DNA of 64,000 bases from Sipunculus nudus (lineage: Eukaryota > Annelida > Sipuncula > Golfingiida > Sipunculidae), in the NCBI GenBank assembly GCA_026874595.1, contig CM049320.1:8189464-8253463 (forward strand), read 5' to 3'. The notes under the pieces were generated by a model that saw only the letters and a list, made by a program, of their open reading frames with translations, had not been told where the DNA came from and made no database searches. How positions within the stretch are numbered: the stretch's first letter is position 1; each line of letters begins with the position of its first letter. A program made the position numbers and the translations under genes. This document shows, piece by piece, positions 49,211 to 59,111 of the stretch.

Positions 49211-49344
49211 AAACGGGATTAACATTAATACACAAAAAGTCCGTTCACTGCCGATGGGAAATAAACCATCGGCAGTAAACTGACTTTTCTGGGTATACAT
49301 GTTCCGTTTGCATTAAACAATGAACCAGCATGGCTATTTTTACC

Positions 49345-49417
<73 letters not shown>

Positions 49418-50683
49418 CTTAATTTCCAGTACCGTTATGATATTCGACAAAAGAACCAATTATATTTTTTGACACCTACTTCCCTGGCAAGCCTGGACTA
49501 GCACTACCTTCGGTCTGAGAGCTAGACGCGGCGAGACAGAGCTTGACAGGTATCTTTCAACAATGTCTCTTATTTGAATCTTGTAGCCATCTTTGGCGAG
49601 TATGTAAGACCCTCCTCGTTGCGTTCCGCCATGTGACATGAGTTTAAGAAATACACTCTGTGCTTCAGTAACCATTGCATGCTTGACAAATTCTTCCATG
49701 GCTGTGCTGAATTGCTTTTATATTCCCGATATGAAATATATGCACATGATAGCCATGAGTTGTAAGATCAGAAAGAACAATATAAAAAAAATTAACATAA
49801 TATCACACTATGTATTATTATTTGCCCCAGACATAAAGCAGACTTTACCAAATTATTTCATGTTATTTGTAATTTATGTTTGGCAGACTACATTTAATAC
49901 AAAGCTTACAGATCACCCTACGGAATTAAATCGATATTCATTAAAGAAAAGCAGAGGCAAATTTATCTTATAATCGTAAGCCACGTAATAAAATTGAAGA
50001 AAGATATGTCATTTTCAGCAAATTGCCAACAAAGTTGATAAAGGATAACCTTTTCATATAGATTGCAGAATTATGTGTTAAACACGATGCGACTTTCGCC
50101 AAAGTGTGCTGTGATCAACTATAAGACCATTACATATATTGCAAAATGGACACAATATAATTATATTTTCCCTCCTATTTCGCCTGTTTTCTAAATAAAC
50201 ATGCAACATAGCTGATTAAATATTTTATTATGAAAATATCTTTTTTTATTCTACATATATATTAGTTCTGAATGGATTGACAGATATATTGTGTTAATAA
50301 AATTTATTATATTTTGTCAATCATGAGTGTAAATGATAGCTGTCCTTTTGCTTTGCTATATAATTTTGATAACATGTTTACATACATGTATCTTGTATTT
50401 ACACTGAAATGTTCTTTGCATATAGATGATCGTGTGCCTACTATAATTATTATTGTGGATTTTTTTTTTTAAATTCTTCAAACGAAAACTGAATTCTTAC
50501 CTTTAGAGTCACGTTTTCATATTCGCTGACATTAAATCCCAAATCTTCGAAAAGGACGGATATACATTGGCGGTCTACATCGGAGCCTGGCCGGTGCATA
50601 ATTTTACCTGTCTCAATATCGAGCACTTCCGACACGTTGATTATTAAGACTTCTCCTTTCGGTGAATTGTTCATGGGGTAGCT
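48051..50683 (-). CDS. Caspase (C14 cysteine protease), p20 and p10 regions
   Basis: Five minus-strand exons (50683-50501, 49714-49480, 48780-48643, 48489-48380, 48158-48051) join in phase to about 257 residues. Caspase hallmarks in order: SYPMNNSPKGEVLIINVSEV (p20 start), RPGSDVD and LFEDLGFNV, NVT, LMSHGG with the catalytic His, QACQG with the catalytic Cys, a D-rich linker (GVDRGVDLD), RNPGEGSWF (substrate-pocket loop of p10), and a C-terminal QTPE...FYLFPGI before TAA. Caspases cleave after Asp in apoptosis and innate signalling. No CARD or DED prodomain is visible; the first exon starts in phase 0 and looks spliced, so an upstream exon is expected. A polyadenylation signal follows at 47964-47969. 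Confidence 0.88.
48380..48489 (-). CDS. Caspase exon, p10 GSWF segment
   Basis: 110 nt, phase 1 to 0, acceptor CCCACAG, donor GTGAGT. Reads KRRAARNPGEGSWFLREINE, VFRKQAPTNHLSELMAE. Arg and GSW are the substrate-pocket residues of caspases. Confidence 0.85.
48643..48780 (-). CDS. Caspase exon, p20/p10 linker and first p10 strand
   Basis: 138 nt, phase 1 to 1, acceptor TATATAG inside the end of a (TA)n tract, donor GTAGGA. Reads TGVDRGVDLDKVPP, FDSPEEFQQYTANRVADFCN and YYFGFATQP. Asp residues in GVDLD and VEFD are candidate processing sites. Confidence 0.8.
48867..48894 (-). ncRNA. Degenerate hammerhead-like hairpin (candidate)
   Basis: The minus strand reads CTGACAA, GAAGC-CTGTGC-GCTTC hairpin, GAAA. 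Same layout as 47726-47752 but the core is CTGACAA. It also abuts a (TA)n tract. Likely a transposon end; cleavage activity is doubtful. Confidence 0.3.
49247..49276. repeat. Perfect 11-bp inverted repeat (hairpin)
   Basis: ACTGCCGATGG and CCATCGGCAGT around an 8-base loop, 40 bp from a (TA)n tract in a caspase intron. Confidence 0.8.
49480..49714 (-). CDS. Caspase exon with catalytic His and Cys
   Basis: 235 nt, phase 0 to 1, acceptor ATATAAAAG, donor GTAGGT. Reads QFSTAMEEFVKHAM, VFLKLMSHGG, YKIQIRDIVERYL, RPKVVLVQACQG. The acceptor at CAATTC is chosen because nearer AG sites do not continue phase 0. Confidence 0.85.
50501..50683 (-). CDS. Caspase exon, start of p20
   Basis: 183 nt (61 codons), acceptor TATTTTAG, donor GTAAGA, phase 0 to 0. 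Reads SYPMNNSPKGEVLIINVSEV, HRPGSDVDRQC, LFEDLGFNVSEYENVTLK. The methionine in SYPM matches the Y-x-M at the start of caspase p20 domains, so it may be internal rather than the initiator. Confidence 0.85.
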
Positions 50684-50783
50684 CTAAAATACCAATAAAA
50701 TGTACTCACGTGTATACAGATATTTCAAGGGTTGATGTTGCAAATACGGATACAGATATTGGAAGTCCAGGCATGCGGAATAT

Positions 50784-50789
50784 TTTATT
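50784..50789 (-). promoter_or_regulatory. Polyadenylation signal AATAAA after the 50928-51205 exon
   Basis: AATAAA on the minus strand, about 140 bases beyond the TAA at 50928 and 100 bases before the first caspase exon. An alternative signal for a shorter kelch transcript is at 51409-51414, about 206 bases after a TAG at 51620. Confidence 0.45.
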
Positions 50790-50927
50790 TTTTTTCAGTT
50801 AAACCACTAAGCTTATATGAACGATACTGCTTCGAATAAGATTGGGACATAGGGTATCACCGCAAGAGTAATAAACAAATATATGCGTAAACGTGTGTGG
50901 TTGTGTGATGAGCGTCTCGCTCTTCCG

Positions 50928-51205
50928 TTACATGAATGATTCTAACAAAGTACAAACATCTCTGTGGTGATCTTCAAAGAAACTCTTCCGGCTCTTTATC
51001 AGTTTTCCCTCAAATAAAACTGAGTCATCCAATTTCTCACTAGAAATGACTGTTTTTGCTGTTGGGTTTGGCTTTGAAGGTTCGAGTTTTTGTTTTCCCC
51101 TGACTTTCGTGGGCACTTGCTGTGCACTTGCTTCACGATCCACTGGCTTCCCTGTGACTACTGCAGCTTCCTTTTTCGTTCGAGAATCGTGACTTCTTGC
51201 TTTCG
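50928..51205 (-). CDS. Unassigned exon between kelch and caspase genes, probable 3' exon
   Basis: An open minus-strand frame starting after CTAAAAG in phase 1 and ending in TAA at 50928-50930. It encodes a Lys-rich, low-complexity sequence (KPVDREASAQQVPTKVRGKQ, then KLIKSRKSFFEDHHRDVCTL) of about 91 residues. The incoming phase fits the donor at the end of the last kelch exon (51718), so it most simply is the tail exon of the kelch gene. AATAAA follows at 50784-50789. No domain is recognised. It might instead be caspase prodomain sequence, but no phase-0 donor before the stop is convincing. Confidence 0.45.
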
Positions 51206-51717
51206 CTTTTAGTATACAAAAGCAAAATAATTAACGGGTTTAAAAACCAATACAATGCAAGTGTTCTTTTGCATGAAAAATCTACCATTACATTATATTT
51301 AATCAAAATATTGTATTAAATCGAATTGGCATTATTCTTATTAAATATGAATGGATCTAAGCTCCCCTTGCAACGGTTATATAATGTAGTCCCTGGACTC
51401 TCTTTGTTTTTATTGTATTTTTTTCTGTAGTTCTCTGGGTTACACCACCAGGTTGGGGACAGAGCAAAGTATTGTAATCAGACCATTGAGAGCGTTGTAT
51501 CGTATTGTGCATCCAGCTCCAAAGTGTAAACATCCGACACCCATTTTCATTATACAAATTACACTGAGACATCCGCTCTCTTCGGTCGTGGTTTTGTGCC
51601 AGAACCAGTGTATTCAGACCTACGAGTAAATTTGGAGCTGGATGCGCAATGCAATACCACGCTCTGGGACGACTGGAGTGGATAACCACTGCTTGAGGAG
51701 CGTAGAAAGAATCGTAC

Positions 51718-51770
51718 CAAGAACTAGGACTGCAAGATCCACATATGATTCTTCGGAATCGAGGAACCCC
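51718..51770 (-). CDS. Kelch(-) exon 8
   Basis: 53 nt, phase 2 to 1, acceptor TGTTTTAG. Reads GGFLDSEESYVDLAVLVL, aligned with TVDVLVAYNDLARLDV of the plus copy. The GT at 51717-51716 (GTACGA) is conserved in position with the plus copy. Reading on without splicing gives GTILSTLLKQWLS and a TAG at 51620, which resembles the C-terminal tail of KLHDC-type proteins. Confidence 0.7.
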
Positions 51771-53923
51771 CTAAAACAAGTAATAGAATTTTTATACTTT
51801 TAATGCAATTTATCCTTATAAAGTATCAATGTAATGCTTTAAATATGAGTAATCAAATTCTGCTTCTACGCCAGCCTCTTGGTCCGAAAAAAATTCAATA
51901 TCCCACAACAACCATCAGCTTCGATCGGTTGCTTTTAAACAATATATATTTGCATGAGTGAAACTGCACTTACCCCATGATCATCAAGGAACTAGAGAGG
52001 CAAAAGATGGAGGCGGTGACCCAGAAATTGGAACACCTAGCTAATGACTATCAAGAAACTGAAGACGGGTATACAGCTATGATAGGCTAATGGTGGTGGC
52101 GGTGACCCGGAAGTTGTTCTACTTACCCAATGACCTTCGTAAAGGAATTGGAGACGTTTATACAGCTATGATAGGTTAATGGTGGTGGCGGTGGCCCGGA
52201 AGTTGTTACACTTACCCCATGATCATCAAGGTATTGGAGACACTTACCCCATGATCATCAAGGAATTGGAGACGGGTATACAGCTATGATAGGCTAATGG
52301 TGGTGGCGGTGACCCGGAAGTTGTTACATGGCTCCAGGTGAATGTGTCTGGAGCCGAACCAAATGTATTTAATTATTTAAGGAGTAGGTTCTACATATTA
52401 GTCTCATGAACATTTTAGAAACTGGTGAAACCAATTTTCCTTAAATATAATGCTATTAGGCCATAAAAATGAAAAGGTATGGTTTTCAGGCATTTTTTTC
52501 AGAAATCACTGCGGGAGGGCGTTATTTTAGTTTTGACCTTTTTTGTGTGTTTTGATAAAAATGTCATATGATCAGGTAAAAGCATAAAAATAACATGCTT
52601 TTTTGCTAAACAGGTAAAAACACTACCTAACAAAGGAAATCCTATCATATTTTTATTATTTTATCTTCTTGAAAGATGAAAATCAAAATCAAAATGTTTG
52701 ATGCGGGGGAGTTAAAATTGACGCGGGCGGTGCCTGAGAACCATACCTTTTTTTGACTTATGTATACTATTTTTCAAACATTTTCGTGCCGTAAAGGCCT
52801 TATTACGTCAGGTACTAACTGGCTTCTAAACGGCTTCTAAGCACTGCTGACTCTCCTAGATCAGACTAGCAATGGATATGTCCATCTTTGATTACATCAT
52901 TAATTCAAAACAATTAATATTCAATATTTATTCGAACTTTTAACCAAAACAGTCGTAATATTACACATTTTTACATTATTTTTCATATCTACACTGTACG
53001 TAGAACTGAATAAGATAAATTTAAAAGCTTTATTCATACAGAAATAATTTGCTAAAAAATGCATATCAGTGTGTAACATAAATGGCAGACGATTAACGAT
53101 TCAAACTAAACCTTACATTAAAAACCATTTGTTTATCCAGTCAAGGTCTTACACTTACTGGTGTCTAATCGATAGAGGTCATTACTCAGGCCAGTCCTCG
53201 TGTACCCACCAAAGACAAATAAATCGTCTCCTAAAGTCACTACAAATATAAACTCTTTTTCATGATTTTGTTGACCCATTCTCAATATCGATATTCGTAT
53301 TACAAAGCAAGGCAGTTTATTAAAAGATGGAGGAAAAAATCGTTTGAAAGATGATATTTAATTTCTCAATAATATTTTATGAACGGGATATCAACGTAAT
53401 GCATTAAAAGTTAAATCATTCAGGTTACCTGCACTGTGCCCACTTCTTGGGGTCGGTATGTTTCCTGAAATGTCCGGAGTGCTCCACCTCTCTCTGCGGA
53501 CATCAAACACCTGAACCATATTTTCCTGGTTTATTTTCTGGTGGCTATCGCGACCTCCTATGATGTATATGGTCTTCTTGATCACAGAGGCCGTATGGTC
53601 AACACGGCTGGGTACAGCGGATCTTCCCTGTTAATTTACAAACTTTTTATATAATCTGTCGTCTAATATATCTAGATCGCCTAGGAATATGCGAATGTTT
53701 GAAGATATTTTGCAAAGTGTTTTATTGTCATATATTGCACTTAACAGATGTCACCCTTTTGCAAGGATAGTTTCCCGTATTAAAAGGAAAATTAGATCGA
53801 ATCATATTTTTGGGCAAGATTCGTTCTCAGTAATACCTATATTTGTTTAATATTCCACTGTAATCATACAGGCGACTGACGCACATCCCGGAAAATCACA
53901 ATCAACATTGAATTTTTAAGTAG

Positions 53924-53960
<37 letters not shown>

Positions 53961-55587
53961 AGGACAGTGCGCAAGGGGGGTATACTTATTCGTGCCTTTG
54001 TCGATTTCCAGGTATATGTTGCCAAGTCCATGATGAGGTGGCCAGGTTCAGGATGCAGGTGTCTCTGTCATATAATATGTACATTATAGCATAACAAATT
54101 TTCTATACATTTATTTTACAACTAAATTAAGATCTTTTAGGCTACTAAGAAAGCTTCAGACTGTCTAGGGACCTAGCAGGTACAGCCGTCGTACGATTTT
54201 AAACGGTAGAAATAATGCTTAAATCAAGGAGCCAAAATCAAAATTCTTTACGTACACCACAGCAACCACCAAAAATAAAGACTGAACCATTCACAAAACT
54301 AGCAGAGTGTCCATGACGGGCTGAAACCTTTTCACCATGGACATTAATCCGAGACCACAGTTCGCTTTCTTTAACAAAAAATATACAGTTCCATTATGGG
54401 GAAAATGAACAAAAGGATAAACCAAATGCAGGAGAGACGATTCAAGAAATGTATATATTAAATTACAGCACAAAACATGCTTATACGCAAACATATGAGA
54501 AAAATTGAGACAAAGTGATAATCGGTTATTCTCGAACTAGGTATGTTAACATTAAGTTATGTATTCAATAGTTAGGCGCATTATATTCAATATTATATCA
54601 TGACATATGCATGTACTCCAGTTAAAAATATTTTCACATTAGAACCATCTAACAAGCATAGTGTGCGTAACAACGGGAAAAAACGAGGACATTTTTTATC
54701 AGATTAGAAGCTTAACATATAGGTTGACAAAAGCAACCAAGTCTAGAATTCTCTGCAACATTACATTGTTTCATCAGCTTCGGAAGATTCAAATACCGCA
54801 GTAGTACAGGGTTAAAAAAATAATATCATTTACCGAGATCAAAACACCATAGAGCGTTGTCGATGTCTTCTAGTGGCAGATAGTCTCCCCATAGGTAGAT
54901 ATGTTCCTTATGTCTCACTGCCGTGGTGTAGTATCGGGCAGATGGCATTGGCGCAAATGATTTTATTTTTTGTGACCCCCGTATGTGTTTCCATTGTTTT
55001 TTATCTGAAAGAGAACAGAGAAAATTGATGATGAAAGCGAACTACATAGATATACTTCCTTTCCTGTAGATTTCTAAATAAATTGAATAAATATTAGAAT
55101 TTAAACAAAATATGATTCTCGCAGTGCAAATGTTATCAGGTATAGGATGTACAACTGCTTTTATTTAATTTAATGTAAAATCTCTCCTGGCCAAACAAGA
55201 CACAATCGACATCATCTTTAGTCTAGAAAGAGCAGAGCAAAAGCATATCTAATCCATAGTAATATTAACAGCTGCCAGAACAGCATTTCTGAAAAGTAAG
55301 ACTTTTCCTAGATTTATCCTACCTAAGGCGAGGAATTTTCGGAGAAAAAAATAAACAAATATATTATGTTAAACACTTGTGTACCAAATTAACGAAAATA
55401 TGAAATTATTTTTTGTTAAACCTAGGTATGATCACGTTACCTATACTTAGGACATGTACAGTCATCACATTAGCGTGAACAGGCGCTCCACCGAAGCAGT
55501 AAATAGACCCTCTTTCTGGCACATGAACTGTTGCATGGCCCCAGGTTTGAATCCCTGTCGAGGAATCGATCTGCCAGGATGGCATGA
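51718..55587 (-). CDS. Kelch-repeat beta-propeller protein (KLHDC-like), minus-strand copy
   Basis: Eight exons of 147, 171, 113, 75, 199, 81, 100 and 53 nt encode six kelch blades with the GG doublet and spaced Tyr/Trp (WGHATVHVPERGSIYCFGG, PSARYYTTAVRH, RHGHSASFVNGSVFIFGG, YIIGGRDS, LFVFGGYT, LMIMGG). Phases match the plus-strand paralog exon by exon. The first ATG lies two bases after the acceptor in both copies (MPSWQ and MVSWQ), so translation probably starts there behind a 5' UTR exon. Six-blade kelch proteins of the KLHDC2/3 type are substrate receptors of cullin-RING ligases; that role is inferred only from architecture. Oddities: exon 4 has AT in place of the GT donor, and exon 7 is tandemly amplified. 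The gene ends either by read-through to TAG 51620 or via the exon 50928-51205. Confidence 0.82.
51969..52347 (-). repeat. Tandem array of kelch exon 7 fragments with splice donors
   Basis: After the intact exon (52248-52347) the minus strand repeats ACTTCCGGGTCACCGCCACC ... ATGATCATGGGGTAAGTG: a short fragment (about 52216-52240), a fuller copy (52127-52206), one whose donor is lost (about 52031-52117), and a shortened one (51974-52030). Donor-like GTAAG is kept at 52211-52215, 52122-52126 and 51969-51973. Units are roughly 25-95 bp. Confidence 0.85.
52248..52347 (-). CDS. Kelch(-) exon 7, founder of a tandem array
   Basis: 100 nt, phase 1 to 2, acceptor GGCTCCAG, donor GTAAGT. Reads TFTWSHVTTSGSPPPPLAYH, SCIPVSNSLMIMG. 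Same length as 62308-62407. Partial copies of its 3' part with donor follow in the downstream intron. Confidence 0.85.
53159..53239 (-). CDS. Kelch(-) exon 6
   Basis: 81 nt, phase 1 to 1, acceptor ATTTGTAG, donor GTAAGT. Reads VTLGDDLFVFGGYTRTGLSN, DLYRLDT, a textbook kelch blade. Same length as 62013-62093. Confidence 0.88.
53429..53627 (-). CDS. Kelch(-) exon 5
   Basis: 199 nt, phase 0 to 1, acceptor TTAACAG, donor GTAACC. Reads SRVDHTASVIKKTIYIIGGR, ENMVQVFDVRRERWSTP and IPTPRSGHSAG. Same length as 61491-61689. Confidence 0.88.
53928..53959. repeat. (CT)n microsatellite
   Basis: About 16 CT units in the intron after kelch(-) exon 4, 30 bases from the exon with the AT donor. Confidence 0.9.
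53990..54064 (-). CDS. Kelch(-) exon 4, non-canonical donor
   Basis: 75 nt, phase 0, acceptor ATGACAG. Reads RHLHPEPGHLIMDLATYTWK, STKAR, matching the plus copy's LANLDLETYTWKSAQ. The in-phase donor position reads ATAAGT instead of GTAAGT. The nearest GT, four bases on, would shift the frame. Confidence 0.7.
54256..54368 (-). CDS. Kelch(-) exon 3
   Basis: 113 nt, phase 1 to 0, acceptor TTGTTAAAG, donor GTACGT. Reads SELWSRINVHGEKVSARHGH, SASFVNGSVFIFGGCCG. Same length as 60348-60460. Confidence 0.82.
54834..55004 (-). CDS. Kelch(-) exon 2
   Basis: 171 nt, phase 1 to 1, acceptor CTTTCAG, donor GTAAAT. Reads KKQWKHIRGS, PMPSARYYTTAVRHKEHIYL, WGDYLP and NALWCFDL. The kelch GG is GD here. One codon shorter than the plus copy. 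Confidence 0.85.
55441..55587 (-). CDS. Kelch(-) exon 1
   Basis: 147 nt, acceptor GGTTTCAG, donor GTAACG. Starts TC ATG and reads MPSWQIDSSTGIQTWGHATV, HVPERGSIYCFGG, ending in phase 1. Aligns with 58962-59111. Confidence 0.85.
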
Positions 55588-56300
55588 CTGAAACCTACAG
55601 AAATTATTCGATATAATTATCTTGTGTCACTGCAATCTATATCCTAAGCATGATCCTACGCTGGAGGAATGAATAAGATGAAGGTGTATATGAATTTCGA
55701 TAGAGATTTCTTCAGTAGGATTGGTATACATCGGGTTTGGCATGTAATACAATATTCTCAGACAGACGTCCCTTACCAGGAGTCCAGATAATGCACTCTC
55801 ACTCTGCTGTTCTGTGTTGGACAACAGCCCTGACGTGCTAATTCAAGCACAGTATATATTGTATGGTTAAAATAGGAGCATACACGTAGGCTCAAGCTGA
55901 CAAAAGTGGTGCAAAGTACAGACATCTAACGATTGATTTATCCGATATTCAATAACATGTTTACGATCGGCCGTGAAATGCCGTTTGCGCCAAGTAACGT
56001 TAGACAAATTCATTATGGTATTATTTATGTGATGTGTTTTACATCAGTGCTTGAGTGGCAGAAGAGGTGACATGATATACAGACTGTCATATCTAAAATG
56101 TGATTTGCAAATTAGTTAATTCAAGGATTAAGGACTTATTGATTATAGATCAAATAGTTCTATATGTCTGAGCGTACAGAACTGTTTGCGTGCTTGGATT
56201 CATGAGCGTAACTGGTTCTTCTGAGTAACCTGGAGCTCGTGTTACTGGGACTAAGTGAAAGACACACCCAACATATGGTCCAAAATATGAGAAACATTTG

Positions 56301-56343
<43 letters not shown>

Positions 56344-56485
56344 GGATGAATAGCCATGCCGGTTCATTGTTTATAGATGAAAAGGTAAGGCCACCGACCC
56401 GATATCGGAAGAAACGTGGGTTCAATTCCCTCCGTCAGTGAACCGACATTTCTGTATATGCCATTTATTTCTATCTATCTATCTA

Positions 56486-56528
<43 letters not shown>

Positions 56529-58961
56529 AAGGGGGTAGCCAGAACGTGTATTCAAATACATCAAGCAATTAGATGATAACAATGCCTTAATACCCTAGGT
56601 TAATACATTCATTTTTGTTTACTGCGCTTGTGAAACATCTGTCAGACATCCATGAACAGTAGGTAAATAATATCAGAAGGGTAAAACAAAAAAAACACAA
56701 ACTCCGGCTCCTCATAATTCATGACTACCTGGCAATAACTACCCTCCTCCCCGAAAACAAAACAAAGGACACAAATTGTCCCTCTGCATTATTTCCATTA
56801 ACTTGTCCTAAGCTTATAGAAGCGTCAGGAAACCATACTCTAAAACAATGCTAATTTTGATTTTCCTTTTAGATTTGTGGCTCCATATGCATCGGTTAGG
56901 AAACAATCTGTCTAGCAACAACCTGTCGTTGAGGCATTTAAGCGTCTGTCTGCATGACATTCTAATGAGTTCTATCCAAAGACCTTCTGTCCGAAGTCTT
57001 GCGCTGTACCAAATAAGCTATGGCCTACCAATGGCGCTCCCAGCTCAATACATGAGTAAGGAAAAGGGTCATGAAGGTCTTATTCAGCTGATATCAATAT
57101 ATATCAAGGCGGTGAAGAAGGCACTGAATACATTTTATCAGATATCTCGGTAAATAGGATATTTTTATGTTCGAAAAAAGCTCACACTACTGTTTTCTAT
57201 CTTACACATCATAGACAACGGCAGGAGTGTTATCATTTTTGCTTTCCTTACTTCATGGGAAACGAAGACTTTTTTTTCTTCCATGGCAAGTTGGTTGATG
57301 AAATACGTTATATAAACTAAGATACTGAGGTCACCAGGAACAAATTACTGTTCCATTTAAACCCCTCGCTCGATCGTGTCATGTCGCCTTTATTTTCATA
57401 TTGTTTTCGTCATGCGAATATTAAAAGAGAAATACAAACATACAAACCGAAACCTAGCCCCTTAAGCTTTAAGGTCGGCAATGCATAAGAACAGTGACGC
57501 TTATATACGAACCCGGGCATTATCAGCACAGTACAAACTTTGGATCAAGTGCTTTTGCACTGTATGTGTACTTTGTACACCGTGATCTTTCTACTTTCCT
57601 GTGATGATACTGTATATACCACGCAGGAATATCTTGTGTGTACATCAATATAACCAGCGGAACCCAGGCTGAAGAAACAGAGCTTTAGCAGGTGTGTTTC
57701 CTATATATTTAAAAACCTATTTTGTTTATAATTATCAGTATTTAAAGTAGTCTTAATTTCCAGGTTAGTTTGATGTCTCTGTTTCAACGTGTGTATAACA
57801 CAACTAATAACCCCTAAGTGTTACCCAGGCTGTTCATATATAGGCCCTATAGTCTCGATCACAGACATTGAGGGAGAAAGGGTGATTTATGATACAAATG
57901 ACAGGAACCTGGCGTTTTTTTTTATAAAAGTGTGTTTCAATTGAGATTTTAGCTCCAGGAAAATTTTAAGTTGTACCAAGAATTAGCCTAGAACTAGCCT
58001 ATATGGACATTTCTAATATTCCAAATAAAAGAAACCATAATAAATGAAAATTCAGAATGTGATACAATCTTTCATTGTTGCACACAATCCGGGAATCATT
58101 GGTACATAATCCATGATTTATTCACCCGAATTATCCATTGAGATATCAGAAGTAATGTTCTAGATATTGGTCTCTGTCTGTCTCAAGCTTATGGCAAATG
58201 AAAACAATACGGTGATGAAATTTGATATATTATTATATATAATTATATTTGATATGCTTGAAATTCGGGTTCATGATATCATTTTTTTAGGATTAGGTAA
58301 TTAGTGTCTGTAATCGTAGAAACTTTATCACCAGTGTTGCAAGCAAAGGCGGGTGGGGGAGGGAGGCGTGCCCTCCTGGGATATCCCCTGGATACGCTCA
58401 TCGGTGCCGAGAACAAATAAATCACCGTACATGAAATTGTAATAAGTTTAACCTGTTTGGACTTGATTGCCAGTACATTGATGATTGAAAGATATTCTTG
58501 AATATTCATGACTGGTAACCTAGTGTTTTGTGTAATCGAATGATTTCAGAGGTTGAAAATGTGATTTACAAGTCATCATTCATGTTGATTCAGACATGTG
58601 AATAATAATGTTAACCTAGAGCTATACAGGTTGCTGTTTTTAAAAATGGAATAATATATGACAGATGTAGAAGTAACTGCTGCACACTAAATCGATGAGT
58701 CGGTTAATCAGTAAGAATGTGAAGGTTGTTGCCATGTTACTGGAATTTTTTTTGTTAAAACACTTAAAAATGTGGTTTAACTTTTCAGCAAAGGGACTTA
58801 AATAACAGAAAAAGAATTATGGCGCTAACATATTTAAGTCTAAGGGAATTAGAAAATGGTCAAGATTTGCAAAAAAAAAAATAGTCTCATGGGGTTAAAG
58901 AACAATATCAATATAACCTCAGCCGCTTTCAATATTACAGCCATTTATGTTTTATAAACAG
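55588..58961. promoter_or_regulatory. Head-to-head intergenic region between the two kelch genes
   Basis: 3.4 kb separating the first recognised coding exons of the divergent genes. It must hold both promoters and 5' UTR exons, none of which I can place. It contains (TA)n tracts (56302-56341, 56488-56521), an (ATCT)n run and a plus-strand frame at 56848-57153 with no recognisable motif. A tRNA B-box-like GGTTCAATTCC lies at about 56429. Confidence 0.5.
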
Positions 58962-59111
58962 GCATGGTATCCTGGCAGGTACATAGAGGAGCTGGAATAC
59001 AAAGGTGGGGACATGTGGCCGTCCACGTACCAGAAAGAAACTCCGTCTATTGTTTTGGAGGTATAACCTACGACTCAGAGGAAAAGATGACGGTCTATAT
59101 TCTGGACACAG
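58962..59111 (+). CDS. Kelch(+) exon 1
   Basis: 150 nt, acceptor ATAAACAG, donor GTTATA. Begins GC ATG and reads MVSWQVHRGAGIQRWGHVAV, HVPERNSVYCFGGITYDSEE, MTVYILDT, ending in phase 1. Confidence 0.85.

Noticed and set aside
51357-51689. Minus-strand 110-residue, Cys/Trp-containing frame
   Set aside because: It overlaps kelch exon 8 read-through in another frame and lacks a fitting splice context; paralogy supports the kelch frame instead.
56400-56450. tRNA B-box-like GGTTCAATTCC
   Set aside because: No matching A box or tRNA fold upstream; insufficient for a tRNA or SINE call.
56848-57153. 101-residue plus-strand frame between the kelch genes
   Set aside because: No recognised domain, signal peptide or splice support; could be a decayed repeat.
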